Shown piece by piece: positions 9,466-17,700 of a stretch of DNA of 64,000 nt (its first letter is position 1; every line of letters starts with the position of its first letter). The position numbers and the translations under genes were made by a program. Under the pieces are notes generated by a model. It saw only the letters and a program-made list of their open reading frames with translations, was not told where the DNA came from and searched no databases. The stretch lies in the NCBI RefSeq assembly GCF_014284475.1, contig NZ_WJBC01000008.1, forward strand, positions 54,002 to 118,001, given 5' to 3'. Source of the stretch: Acetobacterium fimetarium (GTDB lineage: Bacteria > Bacillota > Clostridia > Eubacteriales > Eubacteriaceae).

Positions 9466-9509
9466 ATCTGTTGACATGTCGTATCCATAGATGTATAATA
9501 TCGACAGAT
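9466..9509 (+). promoter_or_regulatory. promoter with palindromic operator of the rrf2 gene
   Basis: -35 TTGACA (9471-9476) and -10 TATAAT (9494-9499) are both consensus with 17-bp spacing. An inverted repeat ATCTGTTGA (9466-9474) / TCGACAGAT (9501-9509) brackets the whole promoter and would suit an autorepressor dimer. In the rest of the 9231-9533 gap, the only other structure is a near-palindrome TAGCTTAATTAAAGCTA (9353-9369), next to a minus-strand TATAAT that may serve the protease gene. Confidence 0.75.
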
Positions 9510-9533
9510 ATCAAGAAAAGGATGTGAATAAAA

Positions 9534-10010
9534 ATGAAAATGACCAGTGGTGTCGAACAGGCAGTCTGCATTTTATTAATGCTGGCTTCACAGCATAACG
9601 GATTGCCCTTGAAAAGCGTTACCCTGAGCACCCGGCTTCAGGTGTCGGAGTCTTATCTCAAAAAAGTTTTGCGAAAGCTGGTGGTTAGTGGCCTGATTAA
9701 TTCCAGCGCATCGAAAACCGGCGGTTTCAGCCTTGCAAAATCCGATGAGTCGATCACCTTATTAGAGGTTTTCGAAGCAATCGAAGGTTCCGAGCCTTTT
9801 TTTGTCCCCTCCAATTTGGTGGAGAAAGTTTTCCTGCTGCCGGAAACCATTAAAAAAAATAAAAGCACCGTCATCACGATTATTTCTGAAGCCGAAGCAC
9901 TCTATAAAAATCGGTTGCAGCAATGCACGCTCCGACAACTAAGGTATTATGCCGACAATAAAACTCCCGGAACGGTTGACTGGAACGTCATTGTCGAACA
10001 AGGTCTTTAA
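9534..10010 (+). CDS. Rrf2-family transcriptional regulator
   Basis: 158-residue winged-helix regulator. The N-terminal MTSGVEQAVCILLMLASQ, recognition helix region VSESYLKKVLRKLVVSGLI and wing SKTGGFSLAKS are typical of Rrf2. The three clustered cysteines used for an Fe-S cluster in IscR or NsrR are absent (only isolated Cys13 and one near residue 134), so cluster sensing is unlikely. It sits directly upstream of the YhgE/Pip gene on the same strand with a 66-nt gap. It probably controls itself and that gene through the palindrome at its promoter. Confidence 0.9.
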   Translation: MKMTSGVEQAVCILLMLASQHNGLPLKSVTLSTRLQVSESYLKKVLRKLVVSGLINSSASKTGGFSLAKSDESITLLEVFEAIEGSEPFFVPSNLVEKVFLLPETIKKNKSTVITIISEAEALYKNRLQQCTLRQLRYYADNKTPGTVDWNVIVEQGL

Positions 10011-10076
10011 GTGTATTCGCATAAACCGCCAATGAAGCTCACCGTCGTTTCTTAAACACCAAAGGAGGTACCAATC

Positions 10077-12458
10077 ATGTTGAAAAGTGAATTTCAGAAT
10101 CTCAGAAACAACAAATTTCTAATTGTACTGATCGTCGTCCTGTCACTCGTCCCCACCTTGTATACCACGATTTTTTTATCTTCAATTTGGGATCCCTATT
10201 CAAAAATCAGCCAGTTACCGGTTGCGCTTGTCAATCAAGACAAAGCCTGCGATGATAATGGCAACACCCTTAATATCGGGGCGGAATTGACCAAAACCCT
10301 CACCGATGAAAAGCCGCTCGCCTTTGCGTCTGTTGATTCGCAAACAGCCCAGGATGGTTTGAAAAATGGCGACTATTATATGGTCATCACCATCCCTGAA
10401 GATTTTTCAAAAAATACCGCAACCCTGATGAATACCGATCCGCAACCGATGGTGCTGTCCTATGAAATCAACCCCGGGGAAAATTTGTTTGCTTCCAAAA
10501 CCGCCATCGCAGGGGCAACTTCGATTAAAAACAGTGTTTCTGACAAGGTGACACAAACTTATACCGAAGTCATTTTTAAACAAATTTCGACTTTGAAAAC
10601 CGGCATGAACCAGGCCGCTGACGGGGCAACGGCTATCAATGACGGCTCAGAACAGCTGGAAAATGGTAATCAGCAGATCACAGCCAATCTTTCAAAATTA
10701 GCGGACAGCTGCCTGACCTTTAGTGATGGTGCTAAAACGCTTTCGGTTGGTCTTACGAAATATACCGATGGGGTCGGAGCACTCAGCCAGGGACTGCAGC
10801 AGCTTAATGGACAGCTGCCCGCCCTGACTGGCGGGATCAGCCAGATTCAGTCCGGCACAAACCAGTTGAATAGCGGCGTTGACCAATATACGACTGGGGT
10901 TGACCAACTCGCTGACGGCAGTCAGAATCTAGCCGCTTCCAGTGACAGCCTCAACGCCGGTGTTTCCTCAGTAGCTGATGGCATCAATCAGATTAAAGCC
11001 GTCAATGATCAAACGCTGGCATCACTCATCCAGAATCAGCCGCCGGCAACAGCAACGGATCTTTCCGGTCTCAGCGACAGTGCTACGGATATTCTGACCA
11101 ACACAAACAGCATTCAAAACGATCTGGATTCATTGGATACGGTCATCGAAAGCCTGAGAACTTCGGAAGATCCGCAAGTCCAGGCCCAAGCCGATGCTTT
11201 GGAGCGTCTGCGCAGCCGTCTTGCCGGCAACAGCGCTGGCATTGATGATGCAGTAAGCGTGATTCAGAATCTTGGCAATGCAACCCCTGAAACAACTTCT
11301 GCCGGCAACACGGAACCGCTGATTCAGGCTTTGAGCGGGATGGACCAAGGGTTGGAACAGCTGCAGCAGGGCATGAATGATGAAAATGGCGGCCTGATTT
11401 CCGGTGTCGCACAGTATACCACCGGCGTAAACAATGTTGCTGCTGGTTTGCAGGCGCTGAATAATCAGTCCGAAACCTTGGCGAGCGGTTCAAACGGACT
11501 GGCCGCTGCGATGACTGAGCTCAATAACCAGACGCCGCTTTTGACCAGCGGTGTTGTGCAACTGGCGGATGGTTCTTCGATACTGAGTGCAAATTCCAGT
11601 CAGTTAATCGCCGGCGCCAGCCAGCTGGCAAATGGGGCCGGTCAGATCAGCAGCGGTTCATCACAGCTGGCGGCCGGATCACAAACACTGGGAAACGGCA
11701 TTATTTCCCTCAAAGACGGCAGTCAGTTGCTCGCCGGAAAAATGTCCGATGGGGCGCTAGCTCTGGCCGCGGTCAATACCAATGACAAGAACATCGAAAT
11801 GTTTGTGTCGCCCACAATATCAGATGAAGAAAGTTTTTCCACCGTCGCTAACAACGGCACCAGTATGGCACCTTATATCATCTCATTGGCCCTTTATCTG
11901 GGGGCGATGGCTTTCTGCCTTTTTTATCCATTGTACGATAACAACGATAAACCGAAAAACGGCATCGCGTATTGGCTCAGTAAATCATTTATCCTGCTGA
12001 TCGTGAGTACACTGCAAGCCATCTTAGCCATCACCGCATTGATGCTGCTTAATCATCTGTCGCCCGTCAATGTGGCCGCCACCTTCTTGATTGCCTGGAT
12101 CACTTCCCTCTGCTTTATGTCTTTCACCAGTATGTTGCGAGTTGTCCTGGATGAAGGCGGCAGCTTCATCGCATTGCTCGTTCTTATTCTGCAGTTAAGC
12201 GGCGCCAGTGGTGTTTATCCGGTTGAACTGACAACCAGCTTTTTCCAGGCGATCCATCCCTACCTGCCGATGACTTACTCGATTGAGGCCTTCAAACAGA
12301 CGCTTTCGATTGGGGCAAAAGGTAGCGGCATTGGAGAGTACACGATTGTATTGCTCGGCATCATGATCGTCTGTATCGCCATAACGTGTCTTGCCTATGT
12401 CTTAAAGACAAAAAAAGCCGCAAAATCATTGCCGCTCCTGCTAAAAGATAGCAACTGA
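10077..12458 (+). CDS. YhgE/Pip-family membrane protein (ABC-2-like exporter)
   Basis: 793 residues with the YhgE/Pip architecture. One N-terminal helix (about 13-35) is followed by the conserved pattern LPVALVNQDK, a long extracytoplasmic region full of heptad-like 'LxxGxxQLxxG' units (about 175-590), and five or six C-terminal helices (about 620-780) including LQLSGASGVYPVELTT. Family members include the Lactococcus phage infection protein and B. subtilis YhgE, and relatives take part in toxin export. AAAGGAGG precedes the ATG. Its pairing with an Rrf2 regulator, rather than the more usual TetR, is notable. The substrate is unknown. Confidence 0.92.
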   Translation: MLKSEFQNLRNNKFLIVLIVVLSLVPTLYTTIFLSSIWDPYSKISQLPVALVNQDKACDDNGNTLNIGAELTKTLTDEKPLAFASVDSQTAQDGLKNGDYYMVITIPEDFSKNTATLMNTDPQPMVLSYEINPGENLFASKTAIAGATSIKNSVSDKVTQTYTEVIFKQISTLKTGMNQAADGATAINDGSEQLENGNQQITANLSKLADSCLTFSDGAKTLSVGLTKYTDGVGALSQGLQQLNGQLPALTGGISQIQSGTNQLNSGVDQYTTGVDQLADGSQNLAASSDSLNAGVSSVADGINQIKAVNDQTLASLIQNQPPATATDLSGLSDSATDILTNTNSIQNDLDSLDTVIESLRTSEDPQVQAQADALERLRSRLAGNSAGIDDAVSVIQNLGNATPETTSAGNTEPLIQALSGMDQGLEQLQQGMNDENGGLISGVAQYTTGVNNVAAGLQALNNQSETLASGSNGLAAAMTELNNQTPLLTSGVVQLADGSSILSANSSQLIAGASQLANGAGQISSGSSQLAAGSQTLGNGIISLKDGSQLLAGKMSDGALALAAVNTNDKNIEMFVSPTISDEESFSTVANNGTSMAPYIISLALYLGAMAFCLFYPLYDNNDKPKNGIAYWLSKSFILLIVSTLQAILAITALMLLNHLSPVNVAATFLIAWITSLCFMSFTSMLRVVLDEGGSFIALLVLILQLSGASGVYPVELTTSFFQAIHPYLPMTYSIEAFKQTLSIGAKGSGIGEYTIVLLGIMIVCIAITCLAYVLKTKKAAKSLPLLLKDSN

Positions 12459-12462
12459 GTAA

Positions 12463-12547
12463 AAGACCAGCATGATCTTTCCGTCTGCAGTTTCGTACCG
12501 GTGTAACCGGTACGAAATAATGCTCACGACCCGATCATGCTGGCCTT
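12463..12547. terminator. nested hairpin terminator between convergent genes
   Basis: Outer arms AAGACCAGCATGATC (12463-12477) and GATCATGCTGGCCTT (12533-12547) enclose a second perfect palindrome, TTTCGTACCGG...CCGGTACGAAA (12491-12517). It sits between the convergent YhgE and DUF47 genes and likely stops both. Confidence 0.75.
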
Positions 12548-12589
12548 TCGTATTTTTTCTGTTTCCGTAAAATCAGCTTTCAAACGAGG

Positions 12590-13213
12590 CTAAATCAAGC
12601 GCACAATAATTCGATGCAGCACATCCACGGTATCATCCAAATTTGTTGAGGCATCTTTGATATGGTGATAGACTTCCCGCTGTTTTAGTGCGTACATCGG
12701 ATCCCCGCTGAGGAACACGGCTGTCATTCCGCCGATGTAGAGTTTTTCAATCTGAACGTGGGTATCTCGCATCTGCGCAACGGCCTGTTCCGACTTGTCG
12801 GGATCAGTTTTCAAATCACTGACAGCTTGAGCGAAAATATCCACACCCGTCTTTAATTGTTCGATCATATTAACGATGGTCGCATCCGGCTTAACTTCAA
12901 AAGCCTCCATGGACAGCAGGCTTGACTGGGCATATTTCAGCACTTCATTCATTCCCACCGAGATCGAATAGATATCGCCGCGATCAAAAGGGGTCGAGAA
13001 AGCTTCAACCAGATCCCGCTCCATCCTCATTCTGACATCATCTGCCGCTTTTACATGAAAATTCAACGCTTCACTTTCGACCACCGCTGCGTGTTTCACC
13101 CAGTTATAAAGCGCATTCACGCCAGAAGCATTGGCACAGGCCTGTTTATACAGCATTTCATAGAATCTGTATTTGACCGGAAAAATACGGTCAATAATGT
13201 TCTTCTTATCCAT
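12590..13213 (-). CDS. DUF47 (PhoU-like) phosphate-transport accessory protein
   Basis: 207-residue all-helical cytoplasmic protein of the DUF47/TIGR00153 family. Such proteins are often encoded beside Pit phosphate transporters and are thought to modulate them, as PhoU does for Pst. Visible features are acidic helix stretches and the closing NLDDTVDVLHRIIVRLI. It lies 24 nt downstream of pit on the same strand, clearly one transcript. Full length. Confidence 0.88.
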   Translation of the reverse strand: MDKKNIIDRIFPVKYRFYEMLYKQACANASGVNALYNWVKHAAVVESEALNFHVKAADDVRMRMERDLVEAFSTPFDRGDIYSISVGMNEVLKYAQSSLLSMEAFEVKPDATIVNMIEQLKTGVDIFAQAVSDLKTDPDKSEQAVAQMRDTHVQIEKLYIGGMTAVFLSGDPMYALKQREVYHHIKDASTNLDDTVDVLHRIIVRLI

Positions 13214-13237
13214 AATTTTTTTGATTTCCTTCTTTAA

Positions 13238-14285
13238 CTAAACTACCCTGAAAAGTGCCTTGAGCAGCAGACAGAAAACAGCCGCCATCATTCCCGACAG
13301 CGGAATGGTGATAAACCATGCCATTATTATCTCTTTTACAATCGTCCAGTTCACCATCTTGTAGGAATCCGCGGCGCCAACGCCCATAATACTGCCGACA
13401 ATAACCTGCGTCGAAGAAACTGGTGCCCCGGTCAGATTGGCGGCAAATACCGATCCCAGGGAGGACAGCTGAGAATTGATGCTGTGGATGGGTTTAATAT
13501 CAAATATGCCTCTCCCGATTGTTTTCATAATCTGCCATCCCCCCATCATAATCCCGATGAACATCGCCAAGCCGACGAATAATCGCATCCAGACAGAAAC
13601 AGCGTGGACCTGGCTGCCACTTACCGCTGCCAGAGCCAGAACGAGGATGCCCATAATTTTTTGGATATCGTTAGATCCATTTGTAAAAGACAACAATGAA
13701 ACAATGATCCACTGGCCTTTTTTCATATGGTTGTTGATGCCTGTTGTTGCGTTTCGCAAAAGTATCTGGCTTAATTTCTCCAAACCAAACGCCAGCCCAA
13801 ATCCAAGCAGCGGCGATAGGATCAGCGCCATGACAACTTTAACAATTCCCGTCACTTGATGATTTGAACTGATCAGTTCATTCCAACCCCACAGCACCTG
13901 GTCTGGTCCTGCTGAAATCATAACTGCCCCGAGTATACCGCCGACAAAGCTATGCGTCGAACTGGATGGCAATCCCATCCGCCAGGTCATGAGATCCCAG
14001 AGAACTGCTCCGACGATGGCTGATAACAGAACAATCAGCAGCGATTTATCCGTTGGCAGACTGATGATGCCGGCGATGGTGTCCGCCACCCAGATTGCCA
14101 CCAAAGACTGCCCCTAATATGCCAAATACTGAGGCTAAGACAATGCCGCTTCGGGGACTGGCTGCACCGCAACTAATAAAGGATGCAATAACCGAACTCG
14201 CATCATGCAAACCATTCGTGAAGGTAAAAACAAGCCCCACCAGGATGACTAAAATTAACACACTCGTTGCACTTACCTGTATCAT
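13238..14285 (-). pseudogene. pit: Pit-type inorganic phosphate transporter, frameshifted
   Basis: Low-affinity phosphate/cation symporter of the PiT family, split over two frames. The first 79 codons from 14285 carry the N-terminal signature TFTNGLHDASSVIASF. The remainder to 13238 carries GLPSSSTHSFVGG and the C-terminal repeat SFTNGSNDIQKIMG and TGAPVSSTQVIVGS. Dropping one G from the GGG run complementary to 14089-14091 would join them as GAVFGGNLVADTIAGI, matching the family. All key repeats and about ten helices are otherwise present, so this is either a recent mutation or a sequencing slip. It is followed by the DUF47 partner. Confidence 0.85.
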
Positions 14286-14333
14286 TTCTACTCCTGTATA
14301 AACTGTTCCGATTATTTTTTTGAATCACTGTTT

Positions 14334-14900
14334 CTATTCAAAAAACATCACACTGTTCACATTTCCATCGGTTCCGAAAACAACCTGGAGCATCGATTCG
14401 TTATCATTAACCCACACTCGAATGAAACTTTCTTGATTATCCTCAAACGGAATCTGCGTCGCATTGATCTCGGTTCCTTCTGCCCCCAGGATGGTTTTCA
14501 CTTCTTCATAACTCATGCCATTTTTGATCTGATCAGCCTGTTTCTGCGTGACTGACTTATTCGTTAAAAAAGCAATGTCTTTCCGATTCGAATACAGCAG
14601 TGTTTTGCTGATTACGGTCCCATTTTCATTGAATAAAACGCACACCCCAAAACTTGTTTCTTCATCCATATAATTGAATACATTCTTTAATTGCGTACTT
14701 TCGGTCGGCACGACGCCCAACTCAGAATCCACCTGGTCTTTCGTTTGGTCCATTTGCACTTGGTCATAAAAATTGAAAACTGTTTGTTTTGAGATTGACG
14801 TCTGATTACCGGAACTGGCGACACCGCTGTTGCACCCAGCTAAAACCATTGGAAATATTAAAATGACAGACATTAAAATAAGCGCTTTAAAATATTTCAT
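14334..14900 (-). CDS. putative lipoprotein with two BamE/SmpA-like motifs
   Basis: 188 residues. The N-terminal signal ends in lipobox VLAGC (Cys22), so the mature protein should be lipid-anchored outside the membrane. Two short repeats, MDQTKDQVDSELG and MSYEEVKTILG, have the 'xxTxxEVxxxLG' look of BamE/SmpA or DUF3862 domains, which are common in Gram-positive lipoproteins of unknown role. It lies 48 nt upstream of pit on the same strand and may be co-transcribed. No function is assigned. Confidence 0.75.
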   Translation of the reverse strand: MKYFKALILMSVILIFPMVLAGCNSGVASSGNQTSISKQTVFNFYDQVQMDQTKDQVDSELGVVPTESTQLKNVFNYMDEETSFGVCVLFNENGTVISKTLLYSNRKDIAFLTNKSVTQKQADQIKNGMSYEEVKTILGAEGTEINATQIPFEDNQESFIRVWVNDNESMLQVVFGTDGNVNSVMFFE

Positions 14901-15163
14901 ACGCGAATCCTCCCTCTTTTTATAATCGTTTTTTTACCCATTTTTAAACAAATCAAACAATCCGATCATTCCCGTTGCGCTTCAAATTCCTGGTCTAAAT
15001 TAATTCTGCCTTTATTGCGTCATAAATTCTTAAAAAGCCTTAATGTTAAGGTGATTTTCAGGTTTAAAATGCTACACTATACGAGTTGACAGCGCCTACG
15101 TTTATTCCTAATCAAAATTTTAACAATCATTTGCCCAAGAGGCAGGAATGGAGAATATCTAAC

Positions 15164-15634
15164 ATGAAAACCGAGGAAAAAACAGCTCTTACAAAAAATA
15201 AAAAATCTTCTTTATCAATTGCACTTTATGTTGGTGGTGCAATCGTCGCCCTTGTGGGTATAGCCTTACTCGTCACCAACCTAAAGCTTTATAGCGACAC
15301 CGTTAGCCAGTATGTGGCAATGGGTTATGATGCCAGCGAGGTGACCACTCAATTGTTGCCATCACAATTACTGCCGACTATCTTTCAGGCAATTGGACTC
15401 TATGGTGGATTATCAATGGTCCTGTTCTGTATGGGTTTAGCCTACCAGAAGTTCACAAACTTCACCCTGCAGTCTGCAAATGACGAAGCCGTCATTGCTG
15501 CTCCGGAAACAACACTTTCAGAAATAGAAGAAATCGCAGCAATAGAAGAAGCCCTCGTTTCTGATACGACTGAAGCTGAAACGACGGACACCAACGAAGA
15601 CACTGCTGAAAAAACAGAAGAAGAAACCAAGTAA
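15164..15634 (+). CDS. small two-helix membrane protein with acidic tail
   Basis: I do not recognise this gene. I start at the ATG at 15164 (MKTEEKTAL) with GGAG 10 nt upstream; 26 further codons upstream are open but have no ribosome site. It encodes 156 residues with a Lys-rich N-terminus, helices near 22-44 and 75-97, and a C-terminal tail from ~115 made almost only of Glu, Thr, Asp and Ala. The likely topology is two membrane passes with the acidic tail on the same side as the N-terminus. It stands alone between divergent and convergent neighbours. Confidence 0.6.
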   Translation: MKTEEKTALTKNKKSSLSIALYVGGAIVALVGIALLVTNLKLYSDTVSQYVAMGYDASEVTTQLLPSQLLPTIFQAIGLYGGLSMVLFCMGLAYQKFTNFTLQSANDEAVIAAPETTLSEIEEIAAIEEALVSDTTEAETTDTNEDTAEKTEEETK

Positions 15635-15751
15635 ACAACAATTTAACTTGATCATTTTTTCTGAATAACGAATAGGGCAACGTATGGTTTTAAGTCTCCA
15701 CTTTTTTCAACAAAGAAATCAGAACTTATTTATACTTGAAGCACCTGAAAT

Positions 15752-15896
15752 AAGGGCCTTTTGCAAAACTTCGATGTGATTGTCCGTTATTGTTAATATC
15801 CTGAACCCAATCAAAGGATCCTAGCAACATCGGACAATTATATCGGCTTTAGTGAAACGATAAACTCGTTTCATTATATTTTGCAAAAGGCTCTTT
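15752..15896. repeat. 145-bp palindromic element between convergent genes
   Basis: Outer arms AAGGGCCTTTTGCAAAA (15752-15768) and TTTTGCAAAAGGCTCTTT (15879-15896). Inner arms GATTGTCCG (15778-15786) and CGGACAAT (15831-15838). A separate hairpin GAAACGA...TCGTTTC lies at 15853-15872. It may act as a two-way terminator or be a MITE-like insertion. The rest of the 15635-15928 gap shows nothing else. Confidence 0.6.
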
Positions 15897-15928
15897 TTCT
15901 TTTGGCACTCGCTGCAAGCAGACACAAA

Positions 15929-16918
15929 TCAGTCATTAAACGGAAATGAGCTGGTTGAATAAGTCGCAAAATAGCCATTGATATAAATGGCATTATCGCC
16001 CAATGGCTTGCAGTCAATGGCCAGTGGCGTACCTTCCGCATAGACGATTCCTACCGTCCCTTCATTGCCAGGCGTAATGTCGTAACTGTAGGTAAACTCG
16101 ATATATTCTCCCGCATCGGTGGTCCCTTCCGGCGCATCAGCTATTTTCAATATCCCGTTTTTAAACTGGTAGTAATAATCTCTTCCCGCATACGTGATTT
16201 TCCATGTTCCGGAGATATAAGTCCCGAATTTTTCCCATTCGCTTTCTTCAGATGCTTCCGTAGCTGTCGTTGACTCCAATTTTGCTTCACTTGTTGCCGG
16301 TGGTTGAATGGTGATATTATAGGTAGCCGTTTTTATTCCGCTTTTGTTTCCGTTCTGATCGATAGCGATACTTTTCAATGTCGTGTTGCTTTGTAGGGTA
16401 ATGGGATTTTCATACCGGCTTGATTGATCAGTCGGCTCAGAACCATCAATCGTAAAATAAACTTGAATACCTTCGCCATCCGGTTTATTGATCACGACTT
16501 TTTGTTCGGCAGTATAGCTTCCTTCGTTGAGCGAATAGGATGGCAAACCAAGCGTTACCTGAGTTTCTTTAGTCTGTGCCGTTTCGGATGACATGGCGTT
16601 ATTAAACAGCGCGCTGCCCCGGCTAAACCACCAGAAGACCAATCCGCCGATGATCACAATCGCGCCCAGGGCAACTGCCAAAACAATAATCGCCGTCTGC
16701 TGAGATTTTCCCGTTTTTTTGTCTTGTTGCTGCGATACTGGTATTGGTTCCGGCACTGTATCATGAACCGCCTCATGGGATTCTTCCGCGCGCAAATGCT
16801 CCGGGTTTCCCGAATCAGCATGATCGTGCTTTTCGATATCATAACCACATTCCCCACAGAATCTTTCCGAAGGATCGAGCTTTGTTCCGCATTTCGGACA
16901 AAATTTAAGTTTGTTCAC
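15929..16918 (-). CDS. zinc-ribbon membrane protein with chitobiase/beta-hexosaminidase C-terminal-like domain
   Basis: 329 residues from a GTG at 16918, chosen for AAAGGAG placed correctly upstream. The N-terminal zinc ribbon has two CxxC knuckles (FCPKCG and FCGECG). A polar linker follows, then one helix (about 75-97, IIVLAVALGAIVIIGG). The outside part starts with an Fn3-like CHB_HEX_C unit (VYFTIDGSEPT, then TLKSIAIDQNGNKS), a Ser/Glu linker, and a C-terminal beta-rich domain. The topology places the ribbon inside the cell. Similar zinc-ribbon anchored proteins are common in Clostridia without a known role. Confidence 0.75.
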   Translation of the reverse strand: MNKLKFCPKCGTKLDPSERFCGECGYDIEKHDHADSGNPEHLRAEESHEAVHDTVPEPIPVSQQQDKKTGKSQQTAIIVLAVALGAIVIIGGLVFWWFSRGSALFNNAMSSETAQTKETQVTLGLPSYSLNEGSYTAEQKVVINKPDGEGIQVYFTIDGSEPTDQSSRYENPITLQSNTTLKSIAIDQNGNKSGIKTATYNITIQPPATSEAKLESTTATEASEESEWEKFGTYISGTWKITYAGRDYYYQFKNGILKIADAPEGTTDAGEYIEFTYSYDITPGNEGTVGIVYAEGTPLAIDCKPLGDNAIYINGYFATYSTSSFPFND

Positions 16919-16960
16919 GGCTATTCTCTCCTTTCTCAATTATCAGGCTATATTTTTTTA

Positions 16961-17092
16961 TTACCCGCTTCGCGCTGCTTTAAACGGTAAACTGGGCATT
17001 GCAGTTATGAAAGAAAATAATCCACACAAAAAAAAAGAAACCACTGAGCCCAGCTGCTTCCCCGCAAAAAACGCTAAAAGCCGATTCCGCAT
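16961..17092 (-). CDS. possible 43-residue membrane peptide
   Basis: Tentative small ORF. ATG at 17092 with AGGAG a few bases upstream; the product begins MRNRLLAFF and contains one hydrophobic stretch (SVVSFFLCGLFSFITA). It ends 43 nt before the zinc-ribbon gene on the same strand. It overlaps a hairpin (AAAGCCG 17077-17083 / CGGCTTT 17108-17114), which could instead be a terminator for something further upstream. Nothing else in 17093-17584 can be supported as a gene; minus-strand frames there have poor starts. Confidence 0.2.
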   Translation of the reverse strand: MRNRLLAFFAGKQLGSVVSFFLCGLFSFITAMPSLPFKAARSG

Positions 17093-17584
17093 TTTCTCCT
17101 GCAGAACCGGCTTTAATTAGATATTTCAGTTGTCATCCTTTTGGAATCACCCCTTTCAATTTTACCAAACATCTTCTTTTTCGCTTTTCTAATGACATCA
17201 TTTCTCTTTCCTGGCGATTATTCATCCTCGATCCATTATTCTCTTTTATGGAGTCATCCCTTTTTCCTAATAGCGATGGCTGGTTTTTCCATAATGTTAA
17301 TACCGATCTTAAATTGTTCTGCCAGCAGTTGATATGTTTTAATCCGGTTATCTTTCGCAAGAGTAAAACATCCTGAGCAAATGCTTGTCAAGACTTGTCG
17401 ACTTTTCAATCAACTAGAACATTCAATTAGAAAAGGATTAAGTTGATCTTTGATTTAGACCAATTATACCACCTTCTGCCAAAAAGTAAATACATTTTTT
17501 GTAAACGTTTGTATTTTATTTTCTTTGTTTCATTTTCAGCTCCTGTTGCCGGTATTCACGGTGTTTTGTAGTATAAAGCAAAAA

Positions 17585-17624
17585 CCGGCACATCAAGAGT
17601 TGTAAACACTTCTCGATGTGCCGG
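17585..17624 (-). terminator. terminator of the membrane pyrophosphatase gene
   Basis: Stem CCGGCACATC-AAGA / TTCT-CGATGTGCCGG with a ~10-nt loop. On the minus strand it is followed by a T-rich stretch. It lies ~75 nt past the hppA stop. Confidence 0.7.
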
Positions 17625-17700
17625 CTGATGAATCGATCTTGATAAGCTGACGCTATAACAGATTTATTTTGTTTCGCGTGAGTACTAGAAAATTAGCGAC

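Noticed and set aside
10012..10060. Possible third family A palindrome after the rrf2 gene
   Set aside because: Only a short resemblance (ATAAACCGCCAATGAAGCTC) to the outer arm. There is no core and no pairing partner.
17133..17360. 75-codon minus-strand frame with a hairpin just downstream
   Set aside because: Only a TTG start without a ribosome site. The Lys/Arg-rich tail and shifting coding-like frames suggest at most a decayed fragment.
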